Source of the DNA: Bacteroidia bacterium
GTDB lineage: Bacteria; Bacteroidota; Bacteroidia; Flavobacteriales; Flavobacteriaceae
Length of the DNA stretch: 44,033 bases
Direction: 5' to 3'
Assembly (NCBI GenBank): GCA_030427585.1
Contig: JAUIBW010000040.1
Span: 1-44,033, forward strand
Shown: piece by piece, positions 26,101 to 33,977 of the stretch
Layout: each line of letters opens with the position of its first letter
How positions within the stretch are numbered: the stretch's first letter is position 1
The notes under the pieces: model-generated
What the model saw: only the letters and a program-made list of their open reading frames with translations
Told to the model about the DNA's origin: nothing
The model's database searches: none
Program-made: the position numbers and the translations under genes

Positions 26101-26827
26101 GGCAACTGTAGACTTAAGTACGTACTTAGGTGATACAGTACAATTACGTTTTAATGGGGTTACAGGTAATACCTGGCAAGGTGATATGGCTATAGATGAT
26201 GTGAATTTAAGCGAAGGAGGGTCACAAAATACTTGTACCGATGTTGTATTAACTCTTAATTTTGACAATTACCCAGAAGAAACCAGCTGGCAAATTACAG
26301 ATAGCAATAGCCAGGTTATAGCATTGGGAGGAACTTATGGCTCTCAACCCGATGGATCAACACTAACAATTAAAGAGTGCTTAGAGCCAGGAACCTATAC
26401 GTTTACACTTAATGATTCGTATGGCGATGGTATCTGCTGTGCTTATGGTAATGGATCCTATACACTTACTTCTGAAGGAACTACAATTGCCTCTGGAGGA
26501 TCTTTTGGATCTTCTGAAGCAACAACATTTACAATCGGTAGCCCTTCTGCAAGATCATTAGTAACTATAGATGATACAACAACTACAAAACAAGTAGAAG
26601 TATCTGCATTCCCTAATCCGGTAGGAAAAGATCGTTTATTACATGTAATCGTTTCTAAAAAAGATACTTCATACGAAATTGTAAGCATTCTTGGAAAAAT
26701 TGTAATGAAAGGTAAGTTAGTTCAAAAGACAATTAACACCAGTGCATTACCATCGGGATTATATATCCTGAAACTTAACCCAGGAGGTAAAGGTAAATAC
26801 AAATCTTTTCAATTTGTACAAGAGTAA
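23171..26827 (+). CDS. secreted multidomain metalloprotease with T9SS sorting domain
   Basis: A 1218-residue protein. The signal peptide ends SISVNAQ (about 24). A propeptide-like region of about 180 residues leads to a reprolysin-like catalytic domain (about 200-420). The zinc site is H350-E-M-G-H354-x5-H360 with Met-turn M382 in STIMGYAG, the metzincin layout. Then follow a PKD/Ig-like region (about 428-550), a further beta domain (about 556-652), two fibronectin III domains (about 661-747 and 753-841), a MAM-like jelly roll (about 850-1014), a cysteine-containing domain with DSYGDGICCAYGNG (about 1020-1125), and a type A C-terminal sorting domain (from about 1145). Export through type IX secretion with C-terminal processing is inferred from that domain. 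Likely a secreted or surface protease. A terminator follows. Confidence 0.9.
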   Translation: MKTSIFNKILVLTFLFVSISVNAQLWSPVSPAKAQAKSKELRKTTPTKYQLFNLNTTALKSILQRTPSRVQQKSSGVVIQLPTAKGVLQKFRILEASVLEEGLAKRFPSIRSFVGYGIDDPTSIARFSFSKVGLHAMITSGNHSTIYIDPYTKDKTSYICYAKADLPADPNSFECLVEENVKSNFSNQQFNALKNANDGKLRTFRLAIACTGEYSQFHINNQGISSSASDQVKKEAVLSAVNTTMTRVNGIFERDLALTMVLVNNNTDIIFLNANTDNLSNSNASALINESQTVCDNVIGFNNYDIGHTFSTGGGGLAQLRSPCTNSKARGITGSGRPIGDAYDVDYVAHEMGHQYGGNHTQNNSCQRSNASVEPGSASTIMGYAGICSPNVQNNSDAYFHAISIQEMWQNISQGNSTCGTQSNTGNAAPTANAGQDYTIPASTPFVLKGNGSDANSGNNLTYCWEQMDAQPATMPPVATSTNGPAFRSLTPTASPDRYMPALPTVISGQTSSTWEVVPSVSRTMNFRLTVRDNASGGASTASDDTKITVAGAAGPFVVNTPNTNVNWASGSTQTITWDVAGTTGNGINAANVDILLSTDGGNTYTTTIASAVPNDGSHSITVPNAVGTQNRIMVRGSGHIFYDISNANFEISGGSGGDTQAPTTPDGLAASNITQTTVDLNWNAATDNVGVTGYDVYQGNTVVTTVTSTSYQVTGLSANTPYSFRVKAKDAAGNESNFSNTANATTLSQPDTQAPTAPANLAASNITKTTVDLSWDASTDNVGVSGYDVYRGTTVIATVTTTSYQATGLSPDTAYNFSVKAKDASGNESNASNTVNITTLPDTGGSSCTAEISSFPYTEGFENTLGAWKQATGDDFDWTVDANGTPSRNTGPSSASQGTYYVYMESSTPNYPTKRAILNSPCFDLTGQTKANFSFKYHMYGASTMGSLALEASNDNGATWTSVWSKSGNQGNSWQSATVDLSTYLGDTVQLRFNGVTGNTWQGDMAIDDVNLSEGGSQNTCTDVVLTLNFDNYPEETSWQITDSNSQVIALGGTYGSQPDGSTLTIKECLEPGTYTFTLNDSYGDGICCAYGNGSYTLTSEGTTIASGGSFGSSEATTFTIGSPSARSLVTIDDTTTTKQVEVSAFPNPVGKDRLLHVIVSKKDTSYEIVSILGKIVMKGKLVQKTINTSALPSGLYILKLNPGGKGKYKSFQFVQE

Positions 26828-26850
26828 ATATTCGATAATAGTTAATTATG

Positions 26851-26888
26851 GTAAGCGATGCATTGAGAAATGCATCGCTTACTTTTTT
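26851..26888. terminator. bidirectional-looking terminator between convergent genes
   Basis: GTAAGCGATGCAT (26851-26863) pairs with ATGCATCGCTTAC (26870-26882) across a six-base loop, followed by TTTTTT on the plus strand. It lies 24 bases after the protease stop and before the convergent lipoprotein gene stop (26902). Confidence 0.85.
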
Positions 26889-26901
26889 AAGTTAAACCTG
26901 A

Positions 26902-27438
26902 TTAAAGCTTTATTTTTTCTTTAATGTTGAAGATTTTATGAGAAACATCGGGTATGTTAAACGATATATCAACATTGATGTTGTCTTTTAATTTTTGAAG
27001 CGTCAAATTTCCATCTTTTACCCTATAATACCCTGCTTCTCCTCGACAAAAACAATGTTTCCCAAAAAGTAACTGTACTTGCTCTAATGCCTCCCCTTTT
27101 ATATTTAGAATTTCTGTAGCTTTATTGATTTCAAAATGTATGGTTTCAGAGTAATCCCCATCTGCAGTACCTTCTGGTCCTTTAATTAAAAATTTAAATT
27201 CGACAACTATCCCGTCTCCTTTTTCGATAACAGGATAATAACTGTCTGCGGTATCTTTTTTTAGCACCAGCGAAGAGTTTTTATGAAGTTTTACAGTACA
27301 GTTTCCGCCTTCAGGGCAATACCCTTCATTATTTTGAGGTTCTGAAACTACTGCAATTTCTTTTGAAGAATCGACTGTATTTTGAGTTTTGCATGCGCAT
27401 ACCAAGATAAGAGCACTAAGAAAAGCATATCTCTTCAT
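26902..27438 (-). CDS. hypothetical lipoprotein
   Basis: A 178-residue protein with a lipobox ending VCAC (C16). The mature part starts with a Ser/Thr-rich linker, then CPEGGNCTVKLHKNSSLVLKKDT, where two cysteines may form a disulfide. Beta-rich sequence follows (VVEFKFLIKGPEGTADGDYSETIHFEIN) and a second cysteine pair in LLFGKHCFCRGEAGYYRVKDG. It ends in an amphipathic strand VDISFNIPDVSHKIF. I do not recognise a named family; proteins like this are common in Flavobacteria. It is convergent with the protease and shares its terminator region. Confidence 0.65.
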   Translation of the reverse strand: MKRYAFLSALILVCACKTQNTVDSSKEIAVVSEPQNNEGYCPEGGNCTVKLHKNSSLVLKKDTADSYYPVIEKGDGIVVEFKFLIKGPEGTADGDYSETIHFEINKATEILNIKGEALEQVQLLFGKHCFCRGEAGYYRVKDGNLTLQKLKDNINVDISFNIPDVSHKIFNIKEKIKL

Positions 27439-27653
27439 TTGTTTATAGTTTTATATCACTTATATAAAAGATCAGATTGTTATTATAAAAAGGATTAAAC
27501 TTTTTTCAATGATTCGAAAATATTTCTTTTTTCTACCTAGATTTTTTACTTCAATCAAAAAAATTTAAATCGCCTCTGCATATAAAACCCGGGATTAACT
27601 TTTTTAGTATGAAATAAGCTATAAGAATGTAGTAAATACAACTTAGTCCGAGA

Positions 27654-28370
27654 TCAAATTTCGGCTTTTTGTTGTATAAATTCTGCTTCAAAAAGAGTAG
27701 TAAAATGTTTTAGCAGCTTTGCTTTAACCTCATCTATATCTACATGATCTACTCCTAATTCGACATGTAACGACGTAACGGTTTTGTCTTTTATTCCGCA
27801 GGGGATAATATGATCAAAATACCCTAGATTAGCATTAATATTTAAGGCAAAACCATGCATGGTAACCCAACGACTGGCTCGAACTCCCATAGCACAGATT
27901 TTACGAGCAAACGGAGTACCTACATCAATCCATACTCCAGTTTCTCCTTCACTTCTTGTAGCATTAATATCATATTCTGCCAAAGTAAGAATCACCATTT
28001 CTTCTAGAAAACGAAGGTATTTATGGATATCGGTAAAGAAATTATCGAGGTCGAGAATTGGATATCCTACAATCTGCCCGGGGCCATGATAGGTGATATC
28101 CCCTCCTCTATTAATTTTATAAAATGTGGCTTCTTTTTCTTTTAATTGCTCTTCTGATAATAACAGATTGCTGATATCACCACTTTTACCCAAAGTATAT
28201 ACATGTGGGTGTTCTACAAAAAGAAAGTGATTTGGTGTACTAAGCCCGGCATCTTCTCTTCGATTTTTTATTTTGATATCTAAAATCTCTTTAAAAAGAG
28301 CTTCCTGATACTCCCAGGTTTCTTTATAATCTTTACGGCCAATATCCTGGAGGTGAATTTTTTTATTCAT
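27654..28370 (-). CDS. lipB: octanoyltransferase (lipoate biosynthesis)
   Basis: A 238-residue protein with the full LipB signature. The segment RGGDITYHGPGQIVGYPI (about 88-105) is the family motif; K157 in ARKICAMGVR and C191 in IIPCGIKDKTVTSL are the catalytic lysine and cysteine. It moves octanoate from acyl carrier protein to lipoyl domains of 2-oxoacid dehydrogenases and the glycine cleavage H protein in the cytoplasm. Length is normal. It lies 45 bases downstream of the lipoprotein gene 28416-29180 on the same strand and may be co-transcribed with it. Confidence 0.95.
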   Translation of the reverse strand: MNKKIHLQDIGRKDYKETWEYQEALFKEILDIKIKNRREDAGLSTPNHFLFVEHPHVYTLGKSGDISNLLLSEEQLKEKEATFYKINRGGDITYHGPGQIVGYPILDLDNFFTDIHKYLRFLEEMVILTLAEYDINATRSEGETGVWIDVGTPFARKICAMGVRASRWVTMHGFALNINANLGYFDHIIPCGIKDKTVTSLHVELGVDHVDIDEVKAKLLKHFTTLFEAEFIQQKAEI

Positions 28371-28415
28371 AGTTCACAAAGATACGTCATAAAAAAAAGT
28401 GAAATGCTATTTTTT

Positions 28416-29180
28416 TTAATTTTCAAGCTCGACTTCGACATCCAATATCTTAGGGTTTTCCATAAACTCGATAAACCCGACTTCGAGTATAAAACTTTTC
28501 ATGTCTAAGCTAAATGTAGCCTTATCAGATGACATTTTCACTATTTTTTTAGGAAAAGTATACTTCAGTTTATATTTAGAACTCGCTAAAAACATTCGAG
28601 TTTTCTCTAAGCTATCCATACTTTTTTTAACCTTCTCGGCATCGATAATCTCTGTAATCCTGCTAAATTTATTGTCTTTAAAGGTATAGCTTACTTTGGT
28701 TCCTCCTTCTTCCGATGTCAATGTTTCGAGAGGATCAAACGTACTCCCATTTCCCGGAGTCTTATTATTCTTACCTTCGATAACCATAGCGGTTTTAAAA
28801 TCGCTAAATATATCTCCTAACTCAGAAACGTCTTTAAAGTCTCTGTACATATCCATATTCATTTCTTGAGCTTCAGAGTTAACTACAATATGCATTTCAA
28901 AGTCTTTTAGCCTTTGTAATCGTTCCTGCATTTCTTTTGACAGTTTTGAAATACTATCTTTATGTTCTTCTAAAAAGTCGTTAAATACCAGTAGCGAATC
29001 TATTTTTTCTTTCTTTTCTGCAACCTGTCCTTCTCCCATCTTCATAAGCTCTGATCCATCAAAGTTTATGGTAATTTTTCCTGTTCCATCTTCATTCAAA
29101 TTCAAATGCTCCGAAAACTGACATCCTACCAAAAGTAAAGATGATACCATAGTTAACACATAAAGATTAAATCTTTTCAT
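28416..29180 (-). CDS. hypothetical lipoprotein upstream of lipB
   Basis: A 254-residue protein with a lipobox ending LLVGC (C20). The mature N-terminus (FSEHLNLNEDGTGKITINFDGSELM) is a beta strand pair typical of lipoproteins of this kind. A long charged helical part (about 60-125, EKKEKIDSLLVFNDFLEEHKD) is followed by beta sequence SSKYKLKYTFPKKIVKMSSDKATFSLD. No named family recognised. A -7 box TACTTTTG (complement of 29290-29297) upstream suggests it heads the transcript that includes lipB. Confidence 0.65.
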   Translation of the reverse strand: MKRFNLYVLTMVSSLLLVGCQFSEHLNLNEDGTGKITINFDGSELMKMGEGQVAEKKEKIDSLLVFNDFLEEHKDSISKLSKEMQERLQRLKDFEMHIVVNSEAQEMNMDMYRDFKDVSELGDIFSDFKTAMVIEGKNNKTPGNGSTFDPLETLTSEEGGTKVSYTFKDNKFSRITEIIDAEKVKKSMDSLEKTRMFLASSKYKLKYTFPKKIVKMSSDKATFSLDMKSFILEVGFIEFMENPKILDVEVELEN

Positions 29181-29289
29181 ATATTTTATTATTTATTCGA
29201 AACTAGAGTACTTATTCTAACAGATCTATTTTCATTACGATTATCGATAATACCTTGCTAACTTTTCCTTATACTTTTGATTTGTGGTG

Positions 29290-29297
29290 CAAAAGTA
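29290..29297 (-). promoter_or_regulatory. -7 box upstream of the lipoprotein-lipB unit
   Basis: The complement reads TACTTTTG followed by CACC, a perfect TAnnTTTG box, 109 bases upstream of the lipoprotein ATG (29180). No clear -33 TTG is seen. Confidence 0.4.
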
Positions 29298-29387
29298 AAT
29301 TAAATATTATAAACTATACTTTAGAATATATAATAGCTGTACATATTACTTTACACATAAGTTTTTTTGCGAATACTAATTATTTTT

Positions 29388-29575
29388 GGTGGTCTTAAAA
29401 CCGTTTTTATTGACACTAATTTCCAATTCTTTACGCTCTACCGGGATTTCAGAAAAGCTTTGTTGTTCTGGTCATGTTTTAAATTGAAAGTATCGTATCC
29501 GTTATATTGAAATGAATCTATTATAATTCTATCTCCTAAAAAATAAGAATCAAACCGCATCGATTAAATTTTTAC
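29388..29575 (-). pseudogene. possible decayed coding fragment
   Basis: On the minus strand one frame reads DRIIIDSFQYNGYDTFNLKH then QNNKAFLKS before a stop, and the next frame continues FSEIPVERKELEISVNKNG to a stop near 29388. The two join at one point, as expected for a single frameshift in a small beta-rich protein of about 60 residues. No start or family is recognisable. Confidence 0.25.
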
Positions 29576-29598
29576 AGAAAAATCAGAAGTACTTTCTA

Positions 29599-29754
29599 CT
29601 ATTTTGGATTATTAAGTATAACCAATGCTGCTATCACTCCGGGTACCCAACCACAAATAGTTAGCAACAATACTATTACGACAGACCCACAACCTTTATC
29701 TAATACCGATAGTGGTGGAAAAAAAATAGCCAATATAACTCTCCAGATACTCAT
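29599..29754 (-). CDS. YqaE/Pmp3 family membrane peptide
   Basis: A 51-residue protein starting MSIWRVILAIFFPPLSVLDKG and ending LVILNNPK. The first helix with FFPPLSV, the conserved glycine-cysteine turn KGCG, and the second helix IVLLLTICGWVPGVIAALVIL are the Pmp3/YqaE (UPF0057) signature. These two-helix proteolipids sit in the inner membrane and are linked to salt and envelope stress. The gene is alone, minus strand, 161 bases from the divergent LuxR-type gene. Bacteroidetes copies usually have this length. Confidence 0.9.
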   Translation of the reverse strand: MSIWRVILAIFFPPLSVLDKGCGSVVIVLLLTICGWVPGVIAALVILNNPK

Positions 29755-29914
29755 AGTTTGTAATGTAAAATAAATTAAATGTTATACTTATAAGTAGATG
29801 ACAATTTTATTATGTTACAATATTACTATAAAATTAATTTCTATATTTTTAACCTGACTTGAAAATTAAAAACAACGAAATGAGTACTGCCAAATTTTAA
29901 AAAGGTTTAAACAC

Positions 29915-30970
29915 ATGAAATTACCATTTCTAATACTATACTTTAGTATATTGATTTGCCCAAAAATACTTTTGGCACAATATGAGTTTTCTGGCTATGT
30001 CGACAAAAAAAACTGGTCGGGAGATATTTATTTATCATTGATAGAAGATTATAGAAAGTTATCAGGAATCTATCCCGAGCAGATTATTCAGAAAACGGTA
30101 AGTGACTCGATAGGCTATTTTAGGTTTTCGGGAGATAATCTTCCTTTACAAAATCATATGTATCGAATTCATATCGAAGGATGTTCTGAAAATGAAAAAG
30201 AGCCAATTCATTTTAATGGATTTTGCCCTTATAGTAAAGAAATCTTATTTATTGCTAATAACACCGATACGCTTACCTTGCCCTTTTCTTTTGATGATGA
30301 AATGTTTTGTAAAATTGTTTCGAATAATGAAAAAAGCAGCGCTTTTATTAAGGTCGACTCTATCATTGATGAAATGCGTTTTGCCTTTGCTTCGTATAGA
30401 AGTGAAGCCAATCGTAAGATCAATGAAAAAAAATGGTTTACCACACTACAACGTTTTGTAAAAAATCAAAACGAGCCCCTCACAGAACTTTATGTTTATG
30501 CTTTTTTATCTGACAAAGCCAACAATCTGTATGCGCACTACCTCGAAGATTTAAAACAAAATACATATTATGATCATCTATTAGAACGATTACAAAAAAA
30601 ATACCCCAATAGTACATATACCAAACAATATGAAACAGAATTAGCTTCAGACAAATTTATGATCAGCCCCAAAGAAGTTTCATATAAAAATTGGTGGTTA
30701 TGGATAGTATTAACATGTGCTATAATACTTAACGTTTTTCAATTTCTCAACTATCGAAAAAAGATAAGCGCGTCTTATAGTTCAGAAAAAAATCTTACAC
30801 AACAAGAGCAAAAAGTATTAGATCTTATTCTTGACGACAAGACAAATAAAGAGATTGCTTCTACCATGTTTGTGAGTATAAGCACTATAAAAACCCATAT
30901 CAACAATCTGTATAAAAAACTTGAGGTAAGCTCGAGAGACGAAGTTAAATCACTACATATCAAGAAATAA
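29915..30970 (+). CDS. membrane-anchored LuxR-type transcriptional regulator
   Basis: A 351-residue protein. It begins with a signal-like segment (MKLPFLILYFSILICPKILLAQ) and an extracytoplasmic beta-rich region (about 24-250, YEFSGYVDKKNWSGDIYLSL). One transmembrane helix follows at about 259-278 (WWLWIVLTCAIILNVFQFL). The C-terminal domain (about 290-351) is a LuxR/GerE helix-turn-helix: LTQQEQKVLDLILDDKTNKEIASTMFVSISTIKTHINNLYKKL. The layout suggests sensing outside the inner membrane with direct control of transcription, a form common in Bacteroidetes. No sensor kinase partner is seen. Targets unknown; DUF1573 starts 103 bases downstream. Confidence 0.85.
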   Translation: MKLPFLILYFSILICPKILLAQYEFSGYVDKKNWSGDIYLSLIEDYRKLSGIYPEQIIQKTVSDSIGYFRFSGDNLPLQNHMYRIHIEGCSENEKEPIHFNGFCPYSKEILFIANNTDTLTLPFSFDDEMFCKIVSNNEKSSAFIKVDSIIDEMRFAFASYRSEANRKINEKKWFTTLQRFVKNQNEPLTELYVYAFLSDKANNLYAHYLEDLKQNTYYDHLLERLQKKYPNSTYTKQYETELASDKFMISPKEVSYKNWWLWIVLTCAIILNVFQFLNYRKKISASYSSEKNLTQQEQKVLDLILDDKTNKEIASTMFVSISTIKTHINNLYKKLEVSSRDEVKSLHIKK

Positions 30971-31042
30971 CAAAAAATCCACCCGGGGTCTAGTCCCCAT
31001 TTCAAACCTGTTTTTATTGATTTTATTCCTTTATGTTTTGAT

Positions 31043-31064
31043 TTTTGATCACTCTTAATCAAAA
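31043..31064. promoter_or_regulatory. inverted repeat before the DUF1573 gene
   Basis: TTTTGAT (31043-31049) and ATCAAAA (31058-31064) are reverse complements with an 8-base spacer, ending 9 bases before the ATG at 31074. It may be an operator or a hairpin over the ribosome-binding region. The spacer length does not fit a standard FNR site. Confidence 0.3.
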
Positions 31065-31073
31065 TTTAAAATC

Positions 31074-31553
31074 ATGAAAAAAGAATTCCTAATCTTAGCC
31101 AGCCTACTTGTAATGGCTGTAGTATCTTGTAAGGATGATGCTACCAAAAAGATAAACCTAGAAAATGTAGCCGTTTCTGAAAGTCGAGATGCGAAAGTCT
31201 CAGATTTTCCGGTAATGGACTTTGCTAAAACCGATCACAATTTCGGAACTATTAACGAAGGGGATATTGTAGAGCACAAATTTACCTTTACCAATACTGG
31301 TAAAGCACCACTAGTTATTATTAGTGCCAAAGGTAGTTGTGGTTGTACGGTGTCTAAATGGCCAAAAGAACCAATAGCTCCGGGAGCTACAGGAGATATG
31401 TTGGTTACCTTTAATTCTAATGGCAAGCCCAATCTGCAAAACAAGCAGGTAACGATTACGGCAAATACCGAAAAAGGTAAAGAAATACTTAAAATCAAAG
31501 CTATGGTTACTCCCAGAGCTAAAGCCGTAAGTGGGACTCCGATAAGCAAATAG
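31074..31553 (+). CDS. DUF1573 lipoprotein
   Basis: A 159-residue protein with a lipobox ending VVSC (C19). The mature part is one Ig-like DUF1573 domain (about 43-145): DFAKTDHNFGTINEGDIVEHKFTFTNTGKAPLVI, SAKGSCGCTVSKWPKEPIAPGATGDMLVTFNS, and VTITANTEKGKEILKIKAMV. The SCGCT motif and PIxPG turn are family hallmarks. These proteins are abundant in Bacteroidetes and are thought to act in the envelope, function unknown. The 41-bp hairpin repeats begin 32 bases after its stop. Confidence 0.92.
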   Translation: MKKEFLILASLLVMAVVSCKDDATKKINLENVAVSESRDAKVSDFPVMDFAKTDHNFGTINEGDIVEHKFTFTNTGKAPLVIISAKGSCGCTVSKWPKEPIAPGATGDMLVTFNSNGKPNLQNKQVTITANTEKGKEILKIKAMVTPRAKAVSGTPISK

Positions 31554-31584
31554 CTGTCTGGCCACGCTCAAACATTACTATCAA

Positions 31585-31790
31585 TCATTTCCGGCAAGGA
31601 GGAGTTATTTGCAAACGAAGCAGGATCATCTCCCGAAAGGAAGAGTTATTCTAAAACTCAAAACGATCAGCTCCCATCAGGAGGAGATAATCCTACAACC
31701 AAAATTATCTCCTCCTGAGCGGAGGAGCTCTTCTGAAATCCAAAATGATGAGCTCTCATTGGGAGTAGCTCTAGATAAACTTCAATACGA
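31585..31790. repeat. five imperfect 41-bp tandem repeats with hairpin cores
   Basis: Units at 31585-31625, 31626-31666, 31667-31707, 31708-31748 and 31749-31790 (last 42 bp). Each starts TCA/TCT/TGA, has a CTCC-type half site, then a GGAG half site around position 14-20, and an A-rich second half (CAAAA near position 33-38). CTCCC...GGGAG-like pairing gives each unit a small hairpin. Neighbouring units can also pair, for example GGAGGAGATAAT with ATTATCTCCTCC (12 bp). 41 is not a multiple of three, so conserved coding is unlikely, though one frame of about 61 codons crosses it. Confidence 0.75.
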
Positions 31791-31838
31791 TTAGTTCATT
31801 ATAAATCTTCAAAATTTCATACTATTAAAAAATTTACC

Positions 31839-32738
31839 GTGAAAACATTTATCTGTCTTAGTACCACCCTGATTTTATCTGTAATGACACTTTCTGCTCA
31901 ATCTTTTAACCATGAGATCAAAACAGAGGGAAGTTCTCCTATGCTTCTTGGTAAAATTAATAATCAGGGACTAACACAAACCCCGTATAACGAGTGGTTT
32001 TTAAAAAACTATAAAGAATATATCCCGAAACAAAGCAGTATAGATTCTTTAACCACTCAACTACCCTCCTATACAATTACTCTTTTTATGGGTACCTGGT
32101 GCGGAGATAGCAAACGCGAAGTGCCTCGTATGTATAAAATATTAGAAGAAAGTAATTTTCCTTTAGATCGACTTACCGTTGTTGCTGTAGACCGAAGCCG
32201 GGAAGCCTATAAACAAAGTCCGGGAGGAGAACACGAAGGTTTAAATATACACCGGGTGCCTACTCTAATCTTTTATAAAGACGGAAAAGAAGTTAATCGC
32301 ATTGTAGAATCTCCCAGAAAAACACTAGAAGAAGATATGCTTGCTATACTATCTAAAAACTATACTCCAAAATATAGCTCGGTAATGCTAATAGATGATA
32401 TACTAACCAAAAAAGGAACGTCTTATATCGCTAAGAACACCAAAAAACTAGTTAAACAATTTAAAGATCAGACTCAAAATTTATACGAATTAAACACCTA
32501 TGCCAGTGTTCTTTTCTATGCGAATAAAAAAGAAGAAGCTATAACCGTATTAGATTTTAATACCGCACTGTTTCCAAAAGAAGCAAAGACTTATGTAAGT
32601 CTAGCCAATACATATCTTTATCTCGAGGATACAGCCAACGCAATCAAATACTACCAGAAATCATTAGAGTTTGAAGACAATAAAGAAATACAAAACAAAA
32701 TTAAGGAGTTAAGCACTACATTAAATATATCGAGGTAA
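31839..32738 (+). CDS. thioredoxin-fold protein with TPR C-terminus
   Basis: A 299-residue exported protein starting at GTG 31839. The signal peptide ends LSAQ (about 21). A thioredoxin fold at about 60-170 is recognised by FMGTWCGDSKREVPRMYKIL, VVAVDR, and the cis-proline segment HRVPTLIFYKDGKEV. The active-site motif is W87-C88-G-D-S91, with Ser in place of the second Cys, so it cannot form the usual intramolecular disulfide. The C-terminal part (about 185-299) carries TPR-like helices (TYASVLFYANKKEEAITVLDF, YVSLANTYLYLEDTANAIKYYQKSLEF). Likely periplasmic; function unknown. A terminator follows. Confidence 0.82.
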   Translation: MKTFICLSTTLILSVMTLSAQSFNHEIKTEGSSPMLLGKINNQGLTQTPYNEWFLKNYKEYIPKQSSIDSLTTQLPSYTITLFMGTWCGDSKREVPRMYKILEESNFPLDRLTVVAVDRSREAYKQSPGGEHEGLNIHRVPTLIFYKDGKEVNRIVESPRKTLEEDMLAILSKNYTPKYSSVMLIDDILTKKGTSYIAKNTKKLVKQFKDQTQNLYELNTYASVLFYANKKEEAITVLDFNTALFPKEAKTYVSLANTYLYLEDTANAIKYYQKSLEFEDNKEIQNKIKELSTTLNISR

Positions 32739-32754
32739 TCGTGATAAAATGTAT

Positions 32755-32794
32755 AGACCTCACAGGTTTTTAAAACCTGTGAGGTCTGTTTTTG
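32755..32794 (+). terminator. strong terminator
   Basis: AGACCTCACAGGTTTT (32755-32770) pairs with AAAACCTGTGAGGTCT (32772-32787), 16 bp, followed by GTTTTT. It lies 16 bases after the thioredoxin-TPR stop. Confidence 0.85.
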
Positions 32795-33435
32795 GTCTAC
32801 ATTTTGGTCCAATCGTTTACCTAAAGCATTTATAATCATCACTTTTTTAAATGTATTCGTCACAAAGTTGATTTGTATCGTAATACTCATGTTTTTTATT
32901 ATTGATATTTGGCTATCCTTTATTGTGTAACATCATGATAAAATAATCATATATAAACGCTTATAAATACATATGATAGATAGATATACAATGGTACATA
33001 GCATGAGTACATCATTTCAAATCAATACAAAAATTTAATTGATGAATATAGAAAACAGATCAAAATTTGCTCTTAATCCAACTGTTTGAAAAAAAGCTCT
33101 ATTAAAAAAACAATAAAACAGTTGATCGAGTGTATCAAATCGTTAACTTGATTTCAAAAAATAATTGCCAGAATGAAATTGCTAAATTTTCAGAATGATT
33201 ATATGAAGAAAAACAGAACCAATATTTGGTCTGCTATTCATTTACTTAAAAAATTAACTTTTGACCAACCAACCACACTGCACTAAAAATTATTTAAAAT
33301 GTGGCCAAAGGAGATAGTATTGAAGCATTAGGATTTCAATATTGGTTAAAACAATATAAATCAAAATGATGTTATAAAAAATAACTTTATAACTCATTGA
33401 ATTCGTAAAATGATCAACCATAAAATTTACAAAAA
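32795..33435. other. gene-poor AT-rich stretch with possible remnants
   Basis: No convincing gene is seen. On the plus strand a short frame reads DRVYQIVNLISKNNCQNEIAKFSE (about 33125-33200), perhaps an eroded coding piece. A 10-bp inverted repeat AACCAATATT / AATATTGGTT lies at about 33219 and 33340. The stretch probably holds the promoter of the orphan gene at 33436. Confidence 0.35.
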
Positions 33436-33969
33436 ATGGACTCTTATCGAATAAAAATAATAGACATTGATAATACATCTGTAAAAGCTACTTACTTTTT
33501 ATATAGCACTCAGGTTCCTGATTTACCATTAAAAAAGAATATTGCATTTCAATTCATTACCGATGCATATTACCACCTCAAAGAATTTGAGTCTCGGGTT
33601 TATCTCAATACTATCAATATTACTACTACAAAAACTTCTGAATTGTTAAGACATTGTGCAACTCAGGAATTGAACGCATATAATGATATGCTTAGGAATA
33701 TTGATCAATCTCCGGAGTATACTGCGATTTCTAATAGGGAAATTCAAAATTTAGAGCTAATACTCGATAAAAATTGGGATTTGGTTGACACATGGAAAAA
33801 AGAAATTTTTGAAGGAATCGAATATTCAAAAACTAGTATTGAGGCTCCTTCTTCGACCATTCAATTTAAAGTTAAAAATAAAAAGATGCTTAAGCACCTG
33901 GTTCCCGGATTAGAGTGGAGAACATGTAGTATCTGGGATAGAGATGAATACCCAAACAAAACAAACTAA
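33436..33969 (+). CDS. hypothetical orphan protein
   Basis: A 177-residue soluble protein with no signal peptide, starting MDSYRIKIIDIDNTSVKATYF. It is alpha/beta in character with helices rich in charged residues (QFITDAYYHLKEFESRVYL, HCATQELNAYNDMLRNIDQ). A C-terminal part FKVKNKKMLKHLVPGLEWRTCSIWDRDEYP carries several aromatics. I do not recognise a family. The neighbourhood is gene-poor with coding remnants downstream (34035-34136), as is often the case for polymorphic-toxin immunity genes, but nothing in the sequence proves that. No operon partner is intact. Confidence 0.5.
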   Translation: MDSYRIKIIDIDNTSVKATYFLYSTQVPDLPLKKNIAFQFITDAYYHLKEFESRVYLNTINITTTKTSELLRHCATQELNAYNDMLRNIDQSPEYTAISNREIQNLELILDKNWDLVDTWKKEIFEGIEYSKTSIEAPSSTIQFKVKNKKMLKHLVPGLEWRTCSIWDRDEYPNKTN

Positions 33970-33977
33970 AAGTAAAT

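Noticed and set aside
31609..31794. A 61-codon frame across the 41-bp repeats
   Set aside because: The repeat unit is not a multiple of three, so successive units are read in different frames; no conserved peptide repeat results.
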